64,000 bases of DNA from Halomarina salina (GTDB lineage Archaea; Halobacteriota; Halobacteria; Halobacteriales; Haloarculaceae), in contig NZ_JALLGW010000001.1 in the NCBI RefSeq assembly GCF_023074835.1, positions 868,001-932,000 of the forward strand, given 5' to 3'. Below the pieces are notes generated by a model. The model worked only from the letters and a program-made list of their open reading frames with translations. It searched no databases and was not told the DNA's origin. The translations under genes and the position numbers were made by a program. Of this stretch, positions 22,651-32,346 are shown in pieces; the stretch's first letter is position 1, and every line of letters starts with the position of its first letter.

Positions 22651-25600
22651 TTCAAACACCGATTCGAGAGACTGCTCCAGCACCTCTAGCCGCTGTTTCG
22701 TGTAGGGTCGGCAGTCGTACTCGTCGGCGACGTGGATGGCGGTGTCCATGTACTTGTTCACCGACCCCTGGTGGACGGTGAGGTTGACGCGGCCGCCGCA
22801 CTCGCGGCACTCGCCGGTGAGTGGCATCCGTCGGTACTTCTCGCCGCAGTCGAGACAGCGCGTCTCCTGCCTCGAAAAGGCCCGGAGGTTCCCGATGAGG
22901 TCCGGGAGGAAGTGCCCCTCGATGACCCGTTCGGCGACGTCCGTCTCGTCGACGGCGCGGAGCTTTCGCGCGAGTTCGAGCTGGGCGTCCATCTTGTCCA
23001 TCATGCTCCCGAGCGTCTTGTACGCCGAGAGGTCCGGCCCGAGCGCGATGTTCGAGGTGTCGTGGGTGTGCCGGAAGTCGGTGTACTCCCGATCGGTGCC
23101 GAGCGTCTCCTCGGCTATCTTGATGGGCACCTCCTCGGGGTCCGTCAGTTCCCGCGAGGCCTCGTAGAACTCGCGGGGATACTGGTCGACGATGTCGACG
23201 TTGTGCGCCTCGTCGTCGATCTCCGACGGGTCGATGCGGGAGGACATGACGAGCGGCGCGTCCATCTGCCCGCCGCGTTTGTCGGGGAGGAACGACTTCG
23301 AGAAGTTGAGCAGGCCGTCCATCAGGAGCATGACGCAGTCCTCGTCCCCGTCGCAGTTGCGCCGCTTCGCCGCGTGGAAGTACGGATGTGCGTACCCCAC
23401 CGCAGCGCTCGTGAACCCGATGACCCGCCCGACGACGGCGGCGGAGGTGTGGGGAGCCATCCCGAAGACGAGTTCGCCGACGAGTTCCTCGCGGTCGGAG
23501 ACGTCGTAGAACGGGTCGAGGTCGTAGTACTGCTCCAGCAGGGCGTCGACGAAGTTCGCCGTCTTGAGCATGTGTTCCGCCGCGCCGTCGGAGAGGACGA
23601 TGTCCTGGACCCGTAACTCGACCAGCTGGTCGTCGTGGCGCAGCGGGTCGCCGTCCATGTCCGTGTGGTAGCCCAACCCGCGCAACTGGTCGACCGTGAT
23701 GTCGAGTTCGCTCGCCCGGACGGACGTCACGGGCAGGTCGGTCATGTCGTAGCGGATGGTGCCGTCCTTGAACGCGGAGACGTCGTGTTTCGCGCGGAGA
23801 ATCCCTTTCTCGATGGGTTCGGGAAGTTTGTGTTCGCTGGTGAGTCCCTTGACGCCCTTCAGGATGTCGTAGACCCCGGGGCGTTCCCCGACGTTTGCGA
23901 GGGCCTCGTCGAGTTCCGAGCGGAGGTCGATGTCGGCGAACTGGACGGGTTCGGCCTCGCCCTCACAGCGCGGGCAGATGGCGCGCCCGGCCTCGTCGAG
24001 CGTCGCGCGCACCTCGCACTTGTGGCACTCGTAGACCGCCTCGGTGTGAGTCCGGCAGTCCGGGCAGCGAGCCTTGAACGTCCGCGTCTCGCAGTCGGGG
24101 CACTCCCGGCGGGCGGCCTGGACGGATAGCTGCCCGGCCTTCCCGCGCATCGAGTCGGTGTGGCTGGCGGCCTGACTGACGTCGCGCTGGCTGCCACCGG
24201 CTTCGCCGATGGGGAACAGCGTGTGGACGGCGGGGCTCATCTCGCGCTTCTCGGACTTCTCGGGGCGGCCCATCCGGTTCCCGATGCGGGTCGGCGCGCG
24301 CTCCTGGACCGAGAACGGTGCGACCTCGTTCACCGCCTCGACGGCGTTCCCGCCCTCGGTCCCGTCGTCGGCTGGCCAGTTCCGCGCTCGCTCCGACAGG
24401 TCGTCGAGCGTCCACGTCCGCTCCAGGTTGTCGGTGAGGCCGAGCGACCGCACCAGGAGGCGAGCGTCGGGTATCGTCACCGTCTCCTCGCCCTGCGTGT
24501 GCTGGACGATGAGGTTCTCCAGCGTCCCACAGAGCGCGTCGGTCCGGTCGAGGACGAGCGTGTCGCCCTCGCCCGCGGTGGGGGCGTCGGGCGACAGCGC
24601 CGCCCCGTCCGCCTCGACGAACCGGCCCTCGCTCGCGGCGGTCGCCAGGTCGTCGAACTGCTCGACCGAGATGTCGTGCCAGAGGGGGGTGTACTTCGGG
24701 TGGAGCGGCGCGTCGTACTCCTCGGCCCACGCCAGCGCCTCCTCGCTACTCGGGTCCGCGAGGTCGACGTGCGGGTCGTCGCGGAGCGCCTGGAGGTCCG
24801 CGCCCGCGTGGTCGAGGTCCTGTTCCCACCACTCGACGACGTACGACGAGGGGGCCAGCTGGTGGTTGTTCTCGATGAACTCGCCGTAGTTGACGAGGTA
24901 CTCGCCGACGTCGAGGATGGAGACGATGCCGTTGCGCAGTTCCAGCGCCTCCTCGGGGTCGTCGATGCGCCGGACGTCGCCGTTGGCGAGTTTCACCGTC
25001 GGCCCCTCGATGGAGTCGACGGGGACGACGCCGCCGGCCTTCCCCGGTCGCTCGGTCTTTATCTGCGTCCCCGTCGCGAGGAAGTCGTCGAGGATGTGCA
25101 TCGTCGCGGGGTGGACGCCGGCCGTCGCGAACCCGTGGTTGCGCGAGCGCCCGTAGCGCAGGCGGAACCCGCCCGGCATCGACGGGTGACCGAACACCGG
25201 CCGACCCGCGATGAGGTCTCGGAGGTACTTGTCCGCCGGGTCGACGCGCGGCGGTCCGTCCGGTTCGACGGGGGCGTCCTCGGCGTCGTCGTGGTCGGCG
25301 TCGCTCCCCTCGCTCTCGGCGTCGGCCTCTGAATCGCCGCCGTCCTCGTCCGACTCGCTCCCCTCGTCCTTTCCGATGGTGCCGTCGATGAGGTCCTGAA
25401 GCCACGGCCAGTCCACCTCGTCGAGGTTGCGGGTGTAGCGCTGTATCTTCGGGGCCTTCAGCGCGATACCCTCCGCGAGGACGAGACACATCCCGCCGCG
25501 CGGGGAGTTGGTGTCGACGCGTTCGAGGTCACGGAACCCCGACACCTCCTCCTGCCCGGTCGCCTCGCCGTCGAGACAGATGGGGCTGTTCTCGGCGATG

Positions 25601-26211
25601 AACTTCGTCTCCTTGTCCTTCGGCGAGTACTGGAGGCCAGTCTCGGAGTCGTAGAGGGCGACCTCCTCGGCGTAGCGCTCGACCTCGTCGTCTCTCGCTT
25701 TGTACTCGTCGATACCGAGCAAGGCGCGGGCGTAGTCGGCGACCAGCACCGAGAGCGCCTGGGCCGTCCCGCCCGCGGAGCGAATCGGTCCGGCGTAGTA
25801 GACGGAGACGAACTGCGTGCCGTCGTCGTTGTCGTTGACCTCGACGCGGTCGATGCCCTCGATGGGCGCGGCGACGACCCCCTCGGTCAGCAGGGCGACG
25901 GCGGTCCGGACCGCGCCCTCGATCTTCCCGGCGTCGGTGTCGTAGTCGCCGACGGTCCCCTCGACGAAGTCGCCGACGAGGGCGAGGGCGGCCTCCTCGC
26001 GGGACATCTCGCCTTCGAGGTCGCGGACGCGTTCGGCGACGCCCGCGATGCCGAGGATGTTCTCGACGCGGTCGGCCATGTCCTTCGCGACGGGAATCTC
26101 GACCTCGGGTTTCGGGTCGCCGCCGCGGCGCTTGGCCTCCTCGGCGACGTCGAACGCTTGGTCCAGTCGCGACTCCAGTCGCTCGAAGTAGCGTTCGTCT
26201 TCCGGTCTCAC
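22609..26211 (-). CDS. polC: DNA polymerase II (PolD) large subunit DP2
   Basis: Catalytic subunit of the archaeal replicative D-family polymerase. 1200 residues, GTG start (VRPEDERYFERLESRLDQAF). Signatures: the GPIRSAGGTAQALS core, GMCLVLAEGIALKAPKI, a cluster of CxxC zinc motifs (CPDCETRTFKARCPDC...CPRC), the catalytic N952-CDGDED-958 with active-site aspartates, and a C-terminal CLDCGEKYRR...CRECGG zinc module. No intein is present, unlike in some haloarchaeal copies. The last 20-odd codons use CTA, TCT, TTT and AAT, unlike the gene body, fitting a tail supplied by the integrated element. Confidence 0.97.
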   Translation of the reverse strand: MRPEDERYFERLESRLDQAFDVAEEAKRRGGDPKPEVEIPVAKDMADRVENILGIAGVAERVRDLEGEMSREEAALALVGDFVEGTVGDYDTDAGKIEGAVRTAVALLTEGVVAAPIEGIDRVEVNDNDDGTQFVSVYYAGPIRSAGGTAQALSVLVADYARALLGIDEYKARDDEVERYAEEVALYDSETGLQYSPKDKETKFIAENSPICLDGEATGQEEVSGFRDLERVDTNSPRGGMCLVLAEGIALKAPKIQRYTRNLDEVDWPWLQDLIDGTIGKDEGSESDEDGGDSEADAESEGSDADHDDAEDAPVEPDGPPRVDPADKYLRDLIAGRPVFGHPSMPGGFRLRYGRSRNHGFATAGVHPATMHILDDFLATGTQIKTERPGKAGGVVPVDSIEGPTVKLANGDVRRIDDPEEALELRNGIVSILDVGEYLVNYGEFIENNHQLAPSSYVVEWWEQDLDHAGADLQALRDDPHVDLADPSSEEALAWAEEYDAPLHPKYTPLWHDISVEQFDDLATAASEGRFVEADGAALSPDAPTAGEGDTLVLDRTDALCGTLENLIVQHTQGEETVTIPDARLLVRSLGLTDNLERTWTLDDLSERARNWPADDGTEGGNAVEAVNEVAPFSVQERAPTRIGNRMGRPEKSEKREMSPAVHTLFPIGEAGGSQRDVSQAASHTDSMRGKAGQLSVQAARRECPDCETRTFKARCPDCRTHTEAVYECHKCEVRATLDEAGRAICPRCEGEAEPVQFADIDLRSELDEALANVGERPGVYDILKGVKGLTSEHKLPEPIEKGILRAKHDVSAFKDGTIRYDMTDLPVTSVRASELDITVDQLRGLGYHTDMDGDPLRHDDQLVELRVQDIVLSDGAAEHMLKTANFVDALLEQYYDLDPFYDVSDREELVGELVFGMAPHTSAAVVGRVIGFTSAAVGYAHPYFHAAKRRNCDGDEDCVMLLMDGLLNFSKSFLPDKRGGQMDAPLVMSSRIDPSEIDDEAHNVDIVDQYPREFYEASRELTDPEEVPIKIAEETLGTDREYTDFRHTHDTSNIALGPDLSAYKTLGSMMDKMDAQLELARKLRAVDETDVAERVIEGHFLPDLIGNLRAFSRQETRCLDCGEKYRRMPLTGECRECGGRVNLTVHQGSVNKYMDTAIHVADEYDCRPYTKQRLEVLEQSLESVFENDKNKPTTIAEFM

Positions 26212-26434
26212 GCTCTCACCCCCCCGAGAGCGGGTGGCCGCTCGCGCTCCGCGACGTCACGAGCGTCCGGTACGTACATACACCGCAGGTAGTCCGAGGG
26301 ACGCAAAAACCTTCCCGACTCGACAGTCCGGGGGTCGGTAGCCACCAGCGACCGCACACGTCGCCAGCCGTGACCGCCGGTGGCGAGCGACCACACACCA
26401 CACACTTTTGCTCGCGTGCCACGCGCGTCGTCTC

Positions 26435-27415
26435 ATGACGGACGCCAGCGAACCCACAGACAGCGCGGACGCCAGCACCTCGACCGACGCCGCCGACCCC
26501 AGTACCACGACCGTCGGCTTCGTCGGCCTCGGCATCATGGGCCTCCCGATGGCCTCGAACCTGCTCGACGCGGGCTACGCCGTGGTCGGCTACAACCGCT
26601 CGGACGAGCCGGTCGAGACGCTCGTCGACCGGGGCGGCGAGGCGGGCGACTCCCCGGCGGCCGTCGCCGAACGCGTCGACGTGGTCGTCACCTGCCTCCC
26701 CGACTCGCCGGACGTGACGACGGTGGTCCTCGGCGAGGGCGACGAGGAGAACCCCGTCGTCGACGGTCTCTCGGAGGGCATGACCCTTATCGACACCTCG
26801 ACCATCTCGCCCACCGTCACGGAGCGCATCGCGGGCGAACTCGACGAGATGGGCGTCTCACTGCTCGACGCGCCCATCTCCGGCGGCGAGGAGGGTGCCG
26901 TCGAGGGCAGTCTGTCGATAATGGTCGGCGGGGACGGGGCTACTCTGGACGCGCACCGCCCGCTCCTCGACGTGATGGGCGAGACGGTGACCCACTGCGG
27001 CCCCTCGGGTGCCGGGCAGGTCACCAAGGCCTGCAACCAGATCGTCGTCGCCTGTACGAACGTCGCGGTGAGCGAGGCGCTCGTGTTCGCGGAGAAGGCG
27101 GGCGCTGACCTCGACGCCGTCGTCTCGGCCATCAGCGGCGGCGCGGCCGGGTGCTGGACGCTCGACAACCGTGCCCCGCGGATGATTCGCGGGAACTTCG
27201 AGCCGGGGTTCTTCGCGGACTACCAGTACAAGGACCTCCGCATCGCCACGGACGCGGGCGAGGCGTTCGGCGCGCCGATGCCCGCCACGGAACTCTCCCA
27301 CGAACTGTACAAGTCGATGGTCGAGAACGGGATGGGCCGGGACGACAACTCCGGCGTGATGCAGGTCGTCGAGCTGCTGGCGGGGACGGAGGCGCGCGTC
27401 GAGGACGCCGACTGA
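26435..27415 (+). CDS. Beta-hydroxyacid dehydrogenase (3-hydroxyisobutyrate/tartronate semialdehyde reductase family)
   Basis: 326-residue NAD(P)-dependent oxidoreductase. After an acidic N-terminus of about 30 residues come the dinucleotide site GFVGLGIMGLPMASNLL, the substrate-binding LDAPISGGEEGAVEGSLSIMVGG, the catalytic-Lys region GAGQVTKACNQIV (family Lys) and a C-terminal helical domain. Could be 3-hydroxyisobutyrate dehydrogenase or a glyoxylate/succinic semialdehyde reductase. The ATG at 26435 is chosen; an upstream ATG at 26408 only adds an atypical basic stretch. It is followed by a clear hairpin. Confidence 0.92.
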   Translation: MTDASEPTDSADASTSTDAADPSTTTVGFVGLGIMGLPMASNLLDAGYAVVGYNRSDEPVETLVDRGGEAGDSPAAVAERVDVVVTCLPDSPDVTTVVLGEGDEENPVVDGLSEGMTLIDTSTISPTVTERIAGELDEMGVSLLDAPISGGEEGAVEGSLSIMVGGDGATLDAHRPLLDVMGETVTHCGPSGAGQVTKACNQIVVACTNVAVSEALVFAEKAGADLDAVVSAISGGAAGCWTLDNRAPRMIRGNFEPGFFADYQYKDLRIATDAGEAFGAPMPATELSHELYKSMVENGMGRDDNSGVMQVVELLAGTEARVEDAD

Positions 27416-27418
27416 GCG

Positions 27419-27449
27419 GCCGGTCGCTGGCTACTCCGACGCGACCGGC
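27419..27449 (+). terminator. Hairpin after the dehydrogenase gene
   Basis: Perfect 9-bp arms GCCGGTCGC and GCGACCGGC with a 13-base loop, starting four bases after the stop codon. Confidence 0.5.
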
Positions 27450-27529
27450 TAGCCACCGAGACGCGCGGCGCTCGCGATGAACGTGTGTAGCCGTCGCCGC
27501 AAAGCGCGACTGGTCGTGTTCACCGGTAG

Positions 27530-27745
27530 ATGGCTCGATACGACTTCTACCGCGGCTACCGGTGTCCGCGGTGTGACGACGACACGGACGTGTTCCGAGA
27601 CCCCGAGACGGGGACGTTCGGGTGGGTCTGTCCGAAATCCGACTGCGACGCTATCGGCTTCGGGTTCCAGTCGCGCCGCCGCGCGCGAATCGGACTCAGA
27701 GAGTATCGCGAGCGCTTCGGGAACCGGTCACGGGAGTACCGCTGA
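27530..27745 (+). CDS. Small zinc ribbon protein
   Basis: 71 residues with one zinc ribbon: RCPRCDDDTDVF (Cys12, Cys15) and WVCPKSDCDAIG (two further Cys), followed by a basic helix (QSRRRARIGLREYRERFG). A single ribbon with a basic tail suggests nucleic-acid or protein binding. Compact haloarchaeal zinc ribbons of this kind are common and mostly uncharacterised. Stands alone, converging with the SDR gene. Confidence 0.78.
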   Translation: MARYDFYRGYRCPRCDDDTDVFRDPETGTFGWVCPKSDCDAIGFGFQSRRRARIGLREYRERFGNRSREYR

Positions 27746-27789
27746 CCGCTGAACGCAGCAGAGCGGCCGATTCCCGCCGAATCCTTCCG

Positions 27790-28434
27790 TCAGTCGCGCG
27801 TCTCGTCGTCGAGACCGTCGAGCGCCGACTCGATGGGTTCGTCCCCGGAGAGCAGTTCGAACGTTCGCCCGTGAGTGCGTTCGAGCGGGAGCGTCGCGAC
27901 CAGCGTCCGGGCGACGTCCTCGCGGGGAATCTCGGCGTCGTCCCGGTCGAGTTCCGCACCGACCCTGACCTCGCCGGTGCCGTCCTCGTTCGTCAGCGCA
28001 CCGGGGCGGACGATGGTGTAGTCCAGCGGACTCTCCCGGAGGTGCTGGTCGGCCTCGGCCTTCGCGTCGAGGTACTCCCGCAGTTCCTCGGGGCTCTCCT
28101 CGGGGGAGTCGGCGTTCATGGCGCTCAGCATCACGAACCGCTCGGCGTCGTTGGCCTCGGCCGCGCCCATCAGGTTGATGGCTCCGTCGCGGTCGACGCC
28201 CCAGACGTCCTCGCCGCTCGACCCGGCGGCGAAGACGACGGCGTCGCAGCCCTGGACGGCGTGGGTGACGTCCGCGGTGAGGTCCGCGACGATTGCCTCC
28301 GCGCCGAGGTCCTCGACGTCGTCGACCTGTGCCTCGTCGCGGACCATCCCCCACGTGTCGTGTTCGCTGTTGCTCAGCAGTTCGGTGACGTGCTGTCCGA
28401 CCTGACCGTGAGCGCCAGCGACGAGTACTCGCAT
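27790..28434 (-). CDS. Atypical short-chain dehydrogenase (NAD(P)H-binding, NmrA-like)
   Basis: 214 residues beginning MRVLVAGAHGQVGQHVTELL, the GxxGxxG site of atypical SDRs. DADLTADVTHAV-type and CDAVVFAAGSSGEDV segments and the YTIVRPGALTNEDGTGEV motif place it with the YwnB/NmrA-like group (no active-site YxxxK typical of classical SDRs). Likely a redox-sensing or flavin-reductase-like protein; the substrate is unknown. A much longer in-frame extension is rejected because it lacks family similarity. Confidence 0.88.
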   Translation of the reverse strand: MRVLVAGAHGQVGQHVTELLSNSEHDTWGMVRDEAQVDDVEDLGAEAIVADLTADVTHAVQGCDAVVFAAGSSGEDVWGVDRDGAINLMGAAEANDAERFVMLSAMNADSPEESPEELREYLDAKAEADQHLRESPLDYTIVRPGALTNEDGTGEVRVGAELDRDDAEIPREDVARTLVATLPLERTHGRTFELLSGDEPIESALDGLDDETRD

Positions 28435-28511
28435 GGACTCGAAGTTGGGGCGTCGGGCGGAAGACGGTGACGCCTTCCCGACCCCGCGACGCACGACCGA
28501 CCGGTTCCGAT

Positions 28512-28895
28512 TTACGAGGACGCGCCGGCCATCCGGTAGTACGTCTCGGTCCCGTCGTCGGTCGCTATCTCTCGTCGTTCGACGACTCCCGCCTCGACGA
28601 GTTCGGTGAGTGCCTGGTCCAGGTCGCCGAGGACGATGCCCGCCGCGGCAACGTGGCTCACGGCGTCGAGGACGGCGTCGCCGATTGCGCCGACAGGCCC
28701 TCGTCGCGTGCCCGGCGCGTCGTCGGCCGCGAACTCGACGCCCTTCAGTATCTCCGTCTTCCTGTACGCCTTCCCGATGTCTTCGCCGAGGAACGCGACG
28801 ATGAGTCGCTTCTCCGTCCCCAGGGGGTCGTTCACCTCGTCCCAGTCGTCTCCCGTCGCTGCGCCGGCCTCCCACTCGTCGGCATCGATCGGCAT
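28512..28895 (-). CDS. Haloarchaeal winged-helix-like protein
   Basis: 127 residues starting MPIDADEWEAGAATGDDWDE. The middle carries a helical unit with KRLIVAFLGEDIGKAYRKTEIL, and the end a winged-helix-like ALTELVEAGVVERREIATDDGTETYYRMAG, i.e. a recognition helix followed by a two-strand wing. Probably a transcriptional regulator or partner. The ATG at 28895 begins the typical MPID start. Name of the family not certain. Confidence 0.68.
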   Translation of the reverse strand: MPIDADEWEAGAATGDDWDEVNDPLGTEKRLIVAFLGEDIGKAYRKTEILKGVEFAADDAPGTRRGPVGAIGDAVLDAVSHVAAAGIVLGDLDQALTELVEAGVVERREIATDDGTETYYRMAGASS

Positions 28896-28986
28896 AGCTC
28901 CGTGAACGTCAGCGCGCGACGAAAATCTATGGGTCCCGATGACGTCGGCGGTCTCGACCGACCTGTCGACCACCTGCGGTCGCCCT

Positions 28987-29841
28987 CTATCGCTCCCGGA
29001 CGACGACGAACTCCGCGAGGTCGCGGAGGTACTCCATCGCCTGCCCGTCGCGTCGCCCGTCGGGGATTCGTGCTCGCGAGAGGGCGTCGAGGGCCGCCTT
29101 CGCCTCCGACTGCGCCCGCTCGTCGGCCTCCTCGGGCGAGAGGTCGGTGACCTGCACGATGGAGGGGCGCTCCATCACCTCGTCCTGGCCGGTCGGTTTA
29201 CCGAGTTCGCCGGGGTCGGCCACCTCGTCTAACACGTCGTCGCGAATCTGGAAGGCGACGCCGACGCCCTCGGCGTAGTCGCCGAACGCCTCGACGGTGT
29301 AGCCGTCGGCGTCGGCCGCGATAGCTCCGAGTTCGGCCGCGGCGCGGAACAGCGCGCCCGTCTTCCGGCGGGCGAGCGTCATGTACTCGGCCTCGGTCGA
29401 GGGCTGTTCGACGAGTTCACTCGCCTCGCCCTCGCCGAGTTCGACCATCGCCTCGCTGACCACCTGCATCGCCTCGGGGTCGCTGGAGAACAGGGCGAAC
29501 GCCTCGCCGAGGAGGCCGTCGCTGGCGACGATGGCGGGGCCGTAGCCGAACTCGGCCCACGCCGCCGGGACGCCACGCCGGAGGTCCGAGTCGTCGATGA
29601 TGTCGTCGATGACCAGCGAGGCGTTGTGGACGAGTTCGATACCGACCGCGAAGTCCACGGCGTCGTCGGCCGCCCCGCCCGCCGCCTCGCACGCGAGGAC
29701 GGTCACCGTCGGGCGGACGCGCTTCCCGCCCGACAGCGAGACGTGCCGTACCTGGTCGGCGAGTTCCGACGGTTCGACGCCGTCGAGGACCGCCTCCAAC
29801 CGCGCCTCGACGCGGTCGCGCCGGGACTCCAGATACTCCAT
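28987..29841 (-). CDS. Polyprenyl (geranylgeranyl-type) diphosphate synthase
   Basis: Makes prenyl diphosphates for archaeal lipids or quinones from IPP and an allylic partner. 284 residues. First aspartate-rich motif DDIIDDSDLRRG, second RDDVLDE; GGKRVRPT binds IPP. The residue five places before the first motif is Ala (HNASLVIDD), a small residue which in this family usually allows C20 or longer chains. The second motif is followed by GKPTGQDE in place of the more usual GK..GSD. The ATG at 29841 (MEYLESRRD) follows an AT-rich TTTTAAG. Shorter than the usual 325-350 residues. Confidence 0.9.
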   Translation of the reverse strand: MEYLESRRDRVEARLEAVLDGVEPSELADQVRHVSLSGGKRVRPTVTVLACEAAGGAADDAVDFAVGIELVHNASLVIDDIIDDSDLRRGVPAAWAEFGYGPAIVASDGLLGEAFALFSSDPEAMQVVSEAMVELGEGEASELVEQPSTEAEYMTLARRKTGALFRAAAELGAIAADADGYTVEAFGDYAEGVGVAFQIRDDVLDEVADPGELGKPTGQDEVMERPSIVQVTDLSPEEADERAQSEAKAALDALSRARIPDGRRDGQAMEYLRDLAEFVVVRER

Positions 29842-30118
29842 TCGCTTAAAAGGACGGCCGCACGTGGTTTGTAGGTGACGAAAGGAGGGGCGAGCGCCCA
29901 CCGTCCCCGCTCGGACCGTGATTCGAGCAGTGTCCGCCACACGAGGGCTCTACAGACCGATTGTTCGTCTCTTACAGTCGTTACAGAACGTCCGTCCAGA
30001 ACAGCTGGCGAGTAGCACCGGTACGCGAAGATTTCTTGTAGTGGCCCGTCGTCTGTGGCGTGTTACCGCACTGCGGTCGCGAGAGAGCAGAATGCCACGA
30101 AGGACACGAGGACCAGGG

Positions 30119-31237
30119 ATGGGCGGGCCGGCATCGGAGGAGGTTGGCCCGCTCCGGCGGAGTATCGAGGTCGAGTACTGGGTGGTCGACGACGCGGGTC
30201 GACTGACCGAACCGGAATCGCTCGTCGAGGTGGCTCCGGGCGTCGAGCGGGAGTTCGTCGAGCCGCTACTGGAGATCAAGACGACGCCGTGCGAGACGAC
30301 GGCGGAACTCCGCGACGAACTGCTCGACCGCCTCGGACGGGTGCTCCGCCGGGCCGACGACCTGGGGTTGCACCTCGTCCCGCTCGGGACGCCGCTGGGC
30401 GACGAGGAGATACGCGAACTCCCGAGCGAGCGGACGCGCATCCAGAACCAGGTCGTCGGCGAGGAGTTCGGGTACGTGCGCCACTGCGCCGGGACGCACG
30501 TCCACGTGGAGAAGCGACCCGGGCGCGAGGTCGAACAGATGAACCTGCTCGTCGCGCTCGACCCCGCGCTGGCGCTGGTCAACTCCTCGCCGTTCTACCG
30601 CGGCGAGCGACTGGCCGCTGGCGCGCGTTCGGAGCTGTACCGCCGCCTCGCGTACCAGGACCTCCCCCACCAGGGCCGGCTCTGGTCGTACGCCAGCGAC
30701 GTCGAGGAGTGGACGCGCTACCTCGAACGCCGGTGGGAGGAGTTCGTCACCGCGGCGATGGACGCTGGCGTCGACCGGCAGGCCATCGAAGCGAACTTCG
30801 ACCCCGAGAGCGCCGTCTGGACGCCCGTCCAGCTCCGCGAGTCGTTCCCGACCGTCGAGTGGCGGTCGCCCGACACCGCGCTCCCGAGTCAGGTGCTCCG
30901 ACTGGCCGAGGGCGTGTTCGAACTCGCCGAACACCTCGACACGGCCGCGCTCCGCATCGAGGGCGACACGGGCGGTGTCAGAGAGGACACGCTCGTCGTC
31001 CCGGAGTTCGGCGCACTGCTCGGCTACGTCGACGCCGCCATCGAGGACGGTCTCACCTCGCCCGACGTCACCTCGTACCTCCGCCGCATGGGGTTCGACG
31101 TCGACGCGTTCGCCCCGGTCACCCACGAGTTCGACGGCCGGGAGTCCGTCTCGGCCGAGGAGGCGCGCGACCTCCGCCTCGAACACGCCGAGCGCCTCCA
31201 GCGCGACATCCGCAGCGTCCGGGTCAGCGGCGACTGA
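30119..31237 (+). CDS. GCS2-family glutamate-cysteine ligase-like protein
   Basis: About 372 residues of the carboxylate-amine ligase family (GCS2). Conserved SIEVEYWVVDDAGRLTEP at the start, EPLLEIKTTPCETTAEL, a metal-binding CAGTHVHVEKRPGREV and NSSPFYRGERLAAGARS. Haloarchaea make gamma-glutamylcysteine with a family member; this one has the IEVEYWV opening of a paralog, so the product may be a different gamma-glutamyl compound. Start is ambiguous: ATG at 30119 or 30092; longer starts lack conservation. Confidence 0.83.
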   Translation: MGGPASEEVGPLRRSIEVEYWVVDDAGRLTEPESLVEVAPGVEREFVEPLLEIKTTPCETTAELRDELLDRLGRVLRRADDLGLHLVPLGTPLGDEEIRELPSERTRIQNQVVGEEFGYVRHCAGTHVHVEKRPGREVEQMNLLVALDPALALVNSSPFYRGERLAAGARSELYRRLAYQDLPHQGRLWSYASDVEEWTRYLERRWEEFVTAAMDAGVDRQAIEANFDPESAVWTPVQLRESFPTVEWRSPDTALPSQVLRLAEGVFELAEHLDTAALRIEGDTGGVREDTLVVPEFGALLGYVDAAIEDGLTSPDVTSYLRRMGFDVDAFAPVTHEFDGRESVSAEEARDLRLEHAERLQRDIRSVRVSGD

Positions 31238-31270
31238 GCGGGGTGAACCGGGCCACTCCGTGTCGGCTCG

Positions 31271-31981
31271 TCAGCCCTCCAGCACCGCCCGCAGACAGAG
31301 GAACGTCGGTTCGCGCGACACCGTCTCGTACTTCTCGGGGAGGGCCTCGCGGAACCGCTCGGTCGGCTCCGGTTCGACCACCCGCTCCAGTCGGAACCCG
31401 GCGTCGAGCAGCGGGTTCACCACGGCTTCGAGCGGGCGGCGGTAGAACGGCACGTCGACGCGCTCGCCGAACGCGTCCCACTCCTCGCTCACCCCGGCGA
31501 CGTCGAAGTAGTCGCCGCCGAGGCGGTCGAAGTCCGCGAACGGGTGCTGCGTCGAGCAGACCAGCCACCCGCCGGGCCGACAGACCCGCGCGAGGTCGCC
31601 GAACAGCGCCTCCCAGTCGCGGACGTAGTGGAGCGCGAGCGAACTGTGGACGCCGTCGAACGCGCTGTCGGCGAACGGGAGGCGCGTCCCGAGGTCCGCC
31701 CGGACGAACGACGCCTCGGGGACGCGCTCGCGTGCCAGCCGGAGCATCCGGGGGCTGACGTCGAGGCCGACCGCGTCCGCACCGCCCTCGCGGAGGTCAC
31801 GCGTCGTCACGCCGGGCCCACACCCGGCGTCGAGCACCCGCTAGCCGTCCACGTCGGGGAGCAGCGCTCGCGTCGCCGGCCGTTCGAGGAAGGCGTTGAA
31901 CGGCTTCTCCTCGATCAGGTCGTCGTAGACGTCGGCGAGCGCCTCGTAGGCGTCGAGGGCGACGGGCGGGTCGTCGGTCAT
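31271..31981 (-). pseudogene. SAM-dependent methyltransferase interrupted by an in-frame TAG
   Basis: A full-length class I methyltransferase frame starts at ATG 31981 (MTDDPPVALDAYEALADVY) and ends at TGA 31271. Codon 47 is TAG (31843-31841), immediately before the SAM site VLDAGCGPG. A Lys (AAG) at that place would need one base change and gives the usual DGKRVLDAGCG. The later motifs (DLGTRLPFADSAFDGVHSSLALHYV, VCRPGGWLVCST) are intact. Either a recent nonsense mutation, a strain variant or a base-call error. Restart at the following GTG would lack the N-terminal helices. Confidence 0.8.
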
Positions 31982-32052
31982 CCCAGTAGCGTTCCTGTGT
32001 GTGGCGAAAAAGGGTGCGGTGTGGACCTGCGGTGGCTGTTGCGGTCCTGGCG

Positions 32053-32290
32053 GATGAAGTTCTCGTGAGCGAGCACCGCGAGCGAACGAGAGCTAGTGAG
32101 ACGACCGGAGGGAGTCTCACGTGGGCGAGCGGTCTGCGCGAACCCGAGCGTTCACGAGAACTCCGTTCTCGTGAGCCAGCCAGAACGCAGGGCGTTCTGG
32201 TGACGACGCAAGCACCGAGCGAGTGAAACGAGCGAGGCGCGCAGCGAGACCTGGGAGCGCAGACCGAGAGGGCTTCAGAGGCGTTCGCAG
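32053..32290. repeat. Intergenic structured region with degenerate family A repeat, copy 4
   Basis: Arms CGGTCTGCGC (32130-32139) and GCGCAGACCG (32257-32266) are perfectly complementary and enclose the family core GACGCAAGCACCGAGCGAG and GCGCAGCGAGAC. The right end AGGGCTTCAGAGG is a variant of GGGGCTTTCGAGG. Two inserted hairpins: TCACGAGAAC-TCC-GTTCTCGTGA (32152-32174) and CCAGAACGC-AGG-GCGTTCTGG (32180-32200). No gene in 31982-32346. Confidence 0.6.
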
Positions 32291-32346
32291 TCGCTCGATA
32301 GTCGGCCGTCGAAAGAATAGAACGCTCGAACGCTGTTACGACCGAT

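Noticed and set aside
22609-26211. Possible intein in PolC
   Set aside because: The protein has the normal intein-free length and its conserved blocks are contiguous.
26208-26405. Cys-rich minus-strand frame upstream of polC
   Set aside because: Lies in the intergenic region between divergent genes; CxxC pairs look accidental and the composition is poor.
31841-31843. TAG read as pyrrolysine
   Set aside because: No pyrrolysine genes are visible, haloarchaea are not known to use it here, and a one-base change from AAG is simpler.
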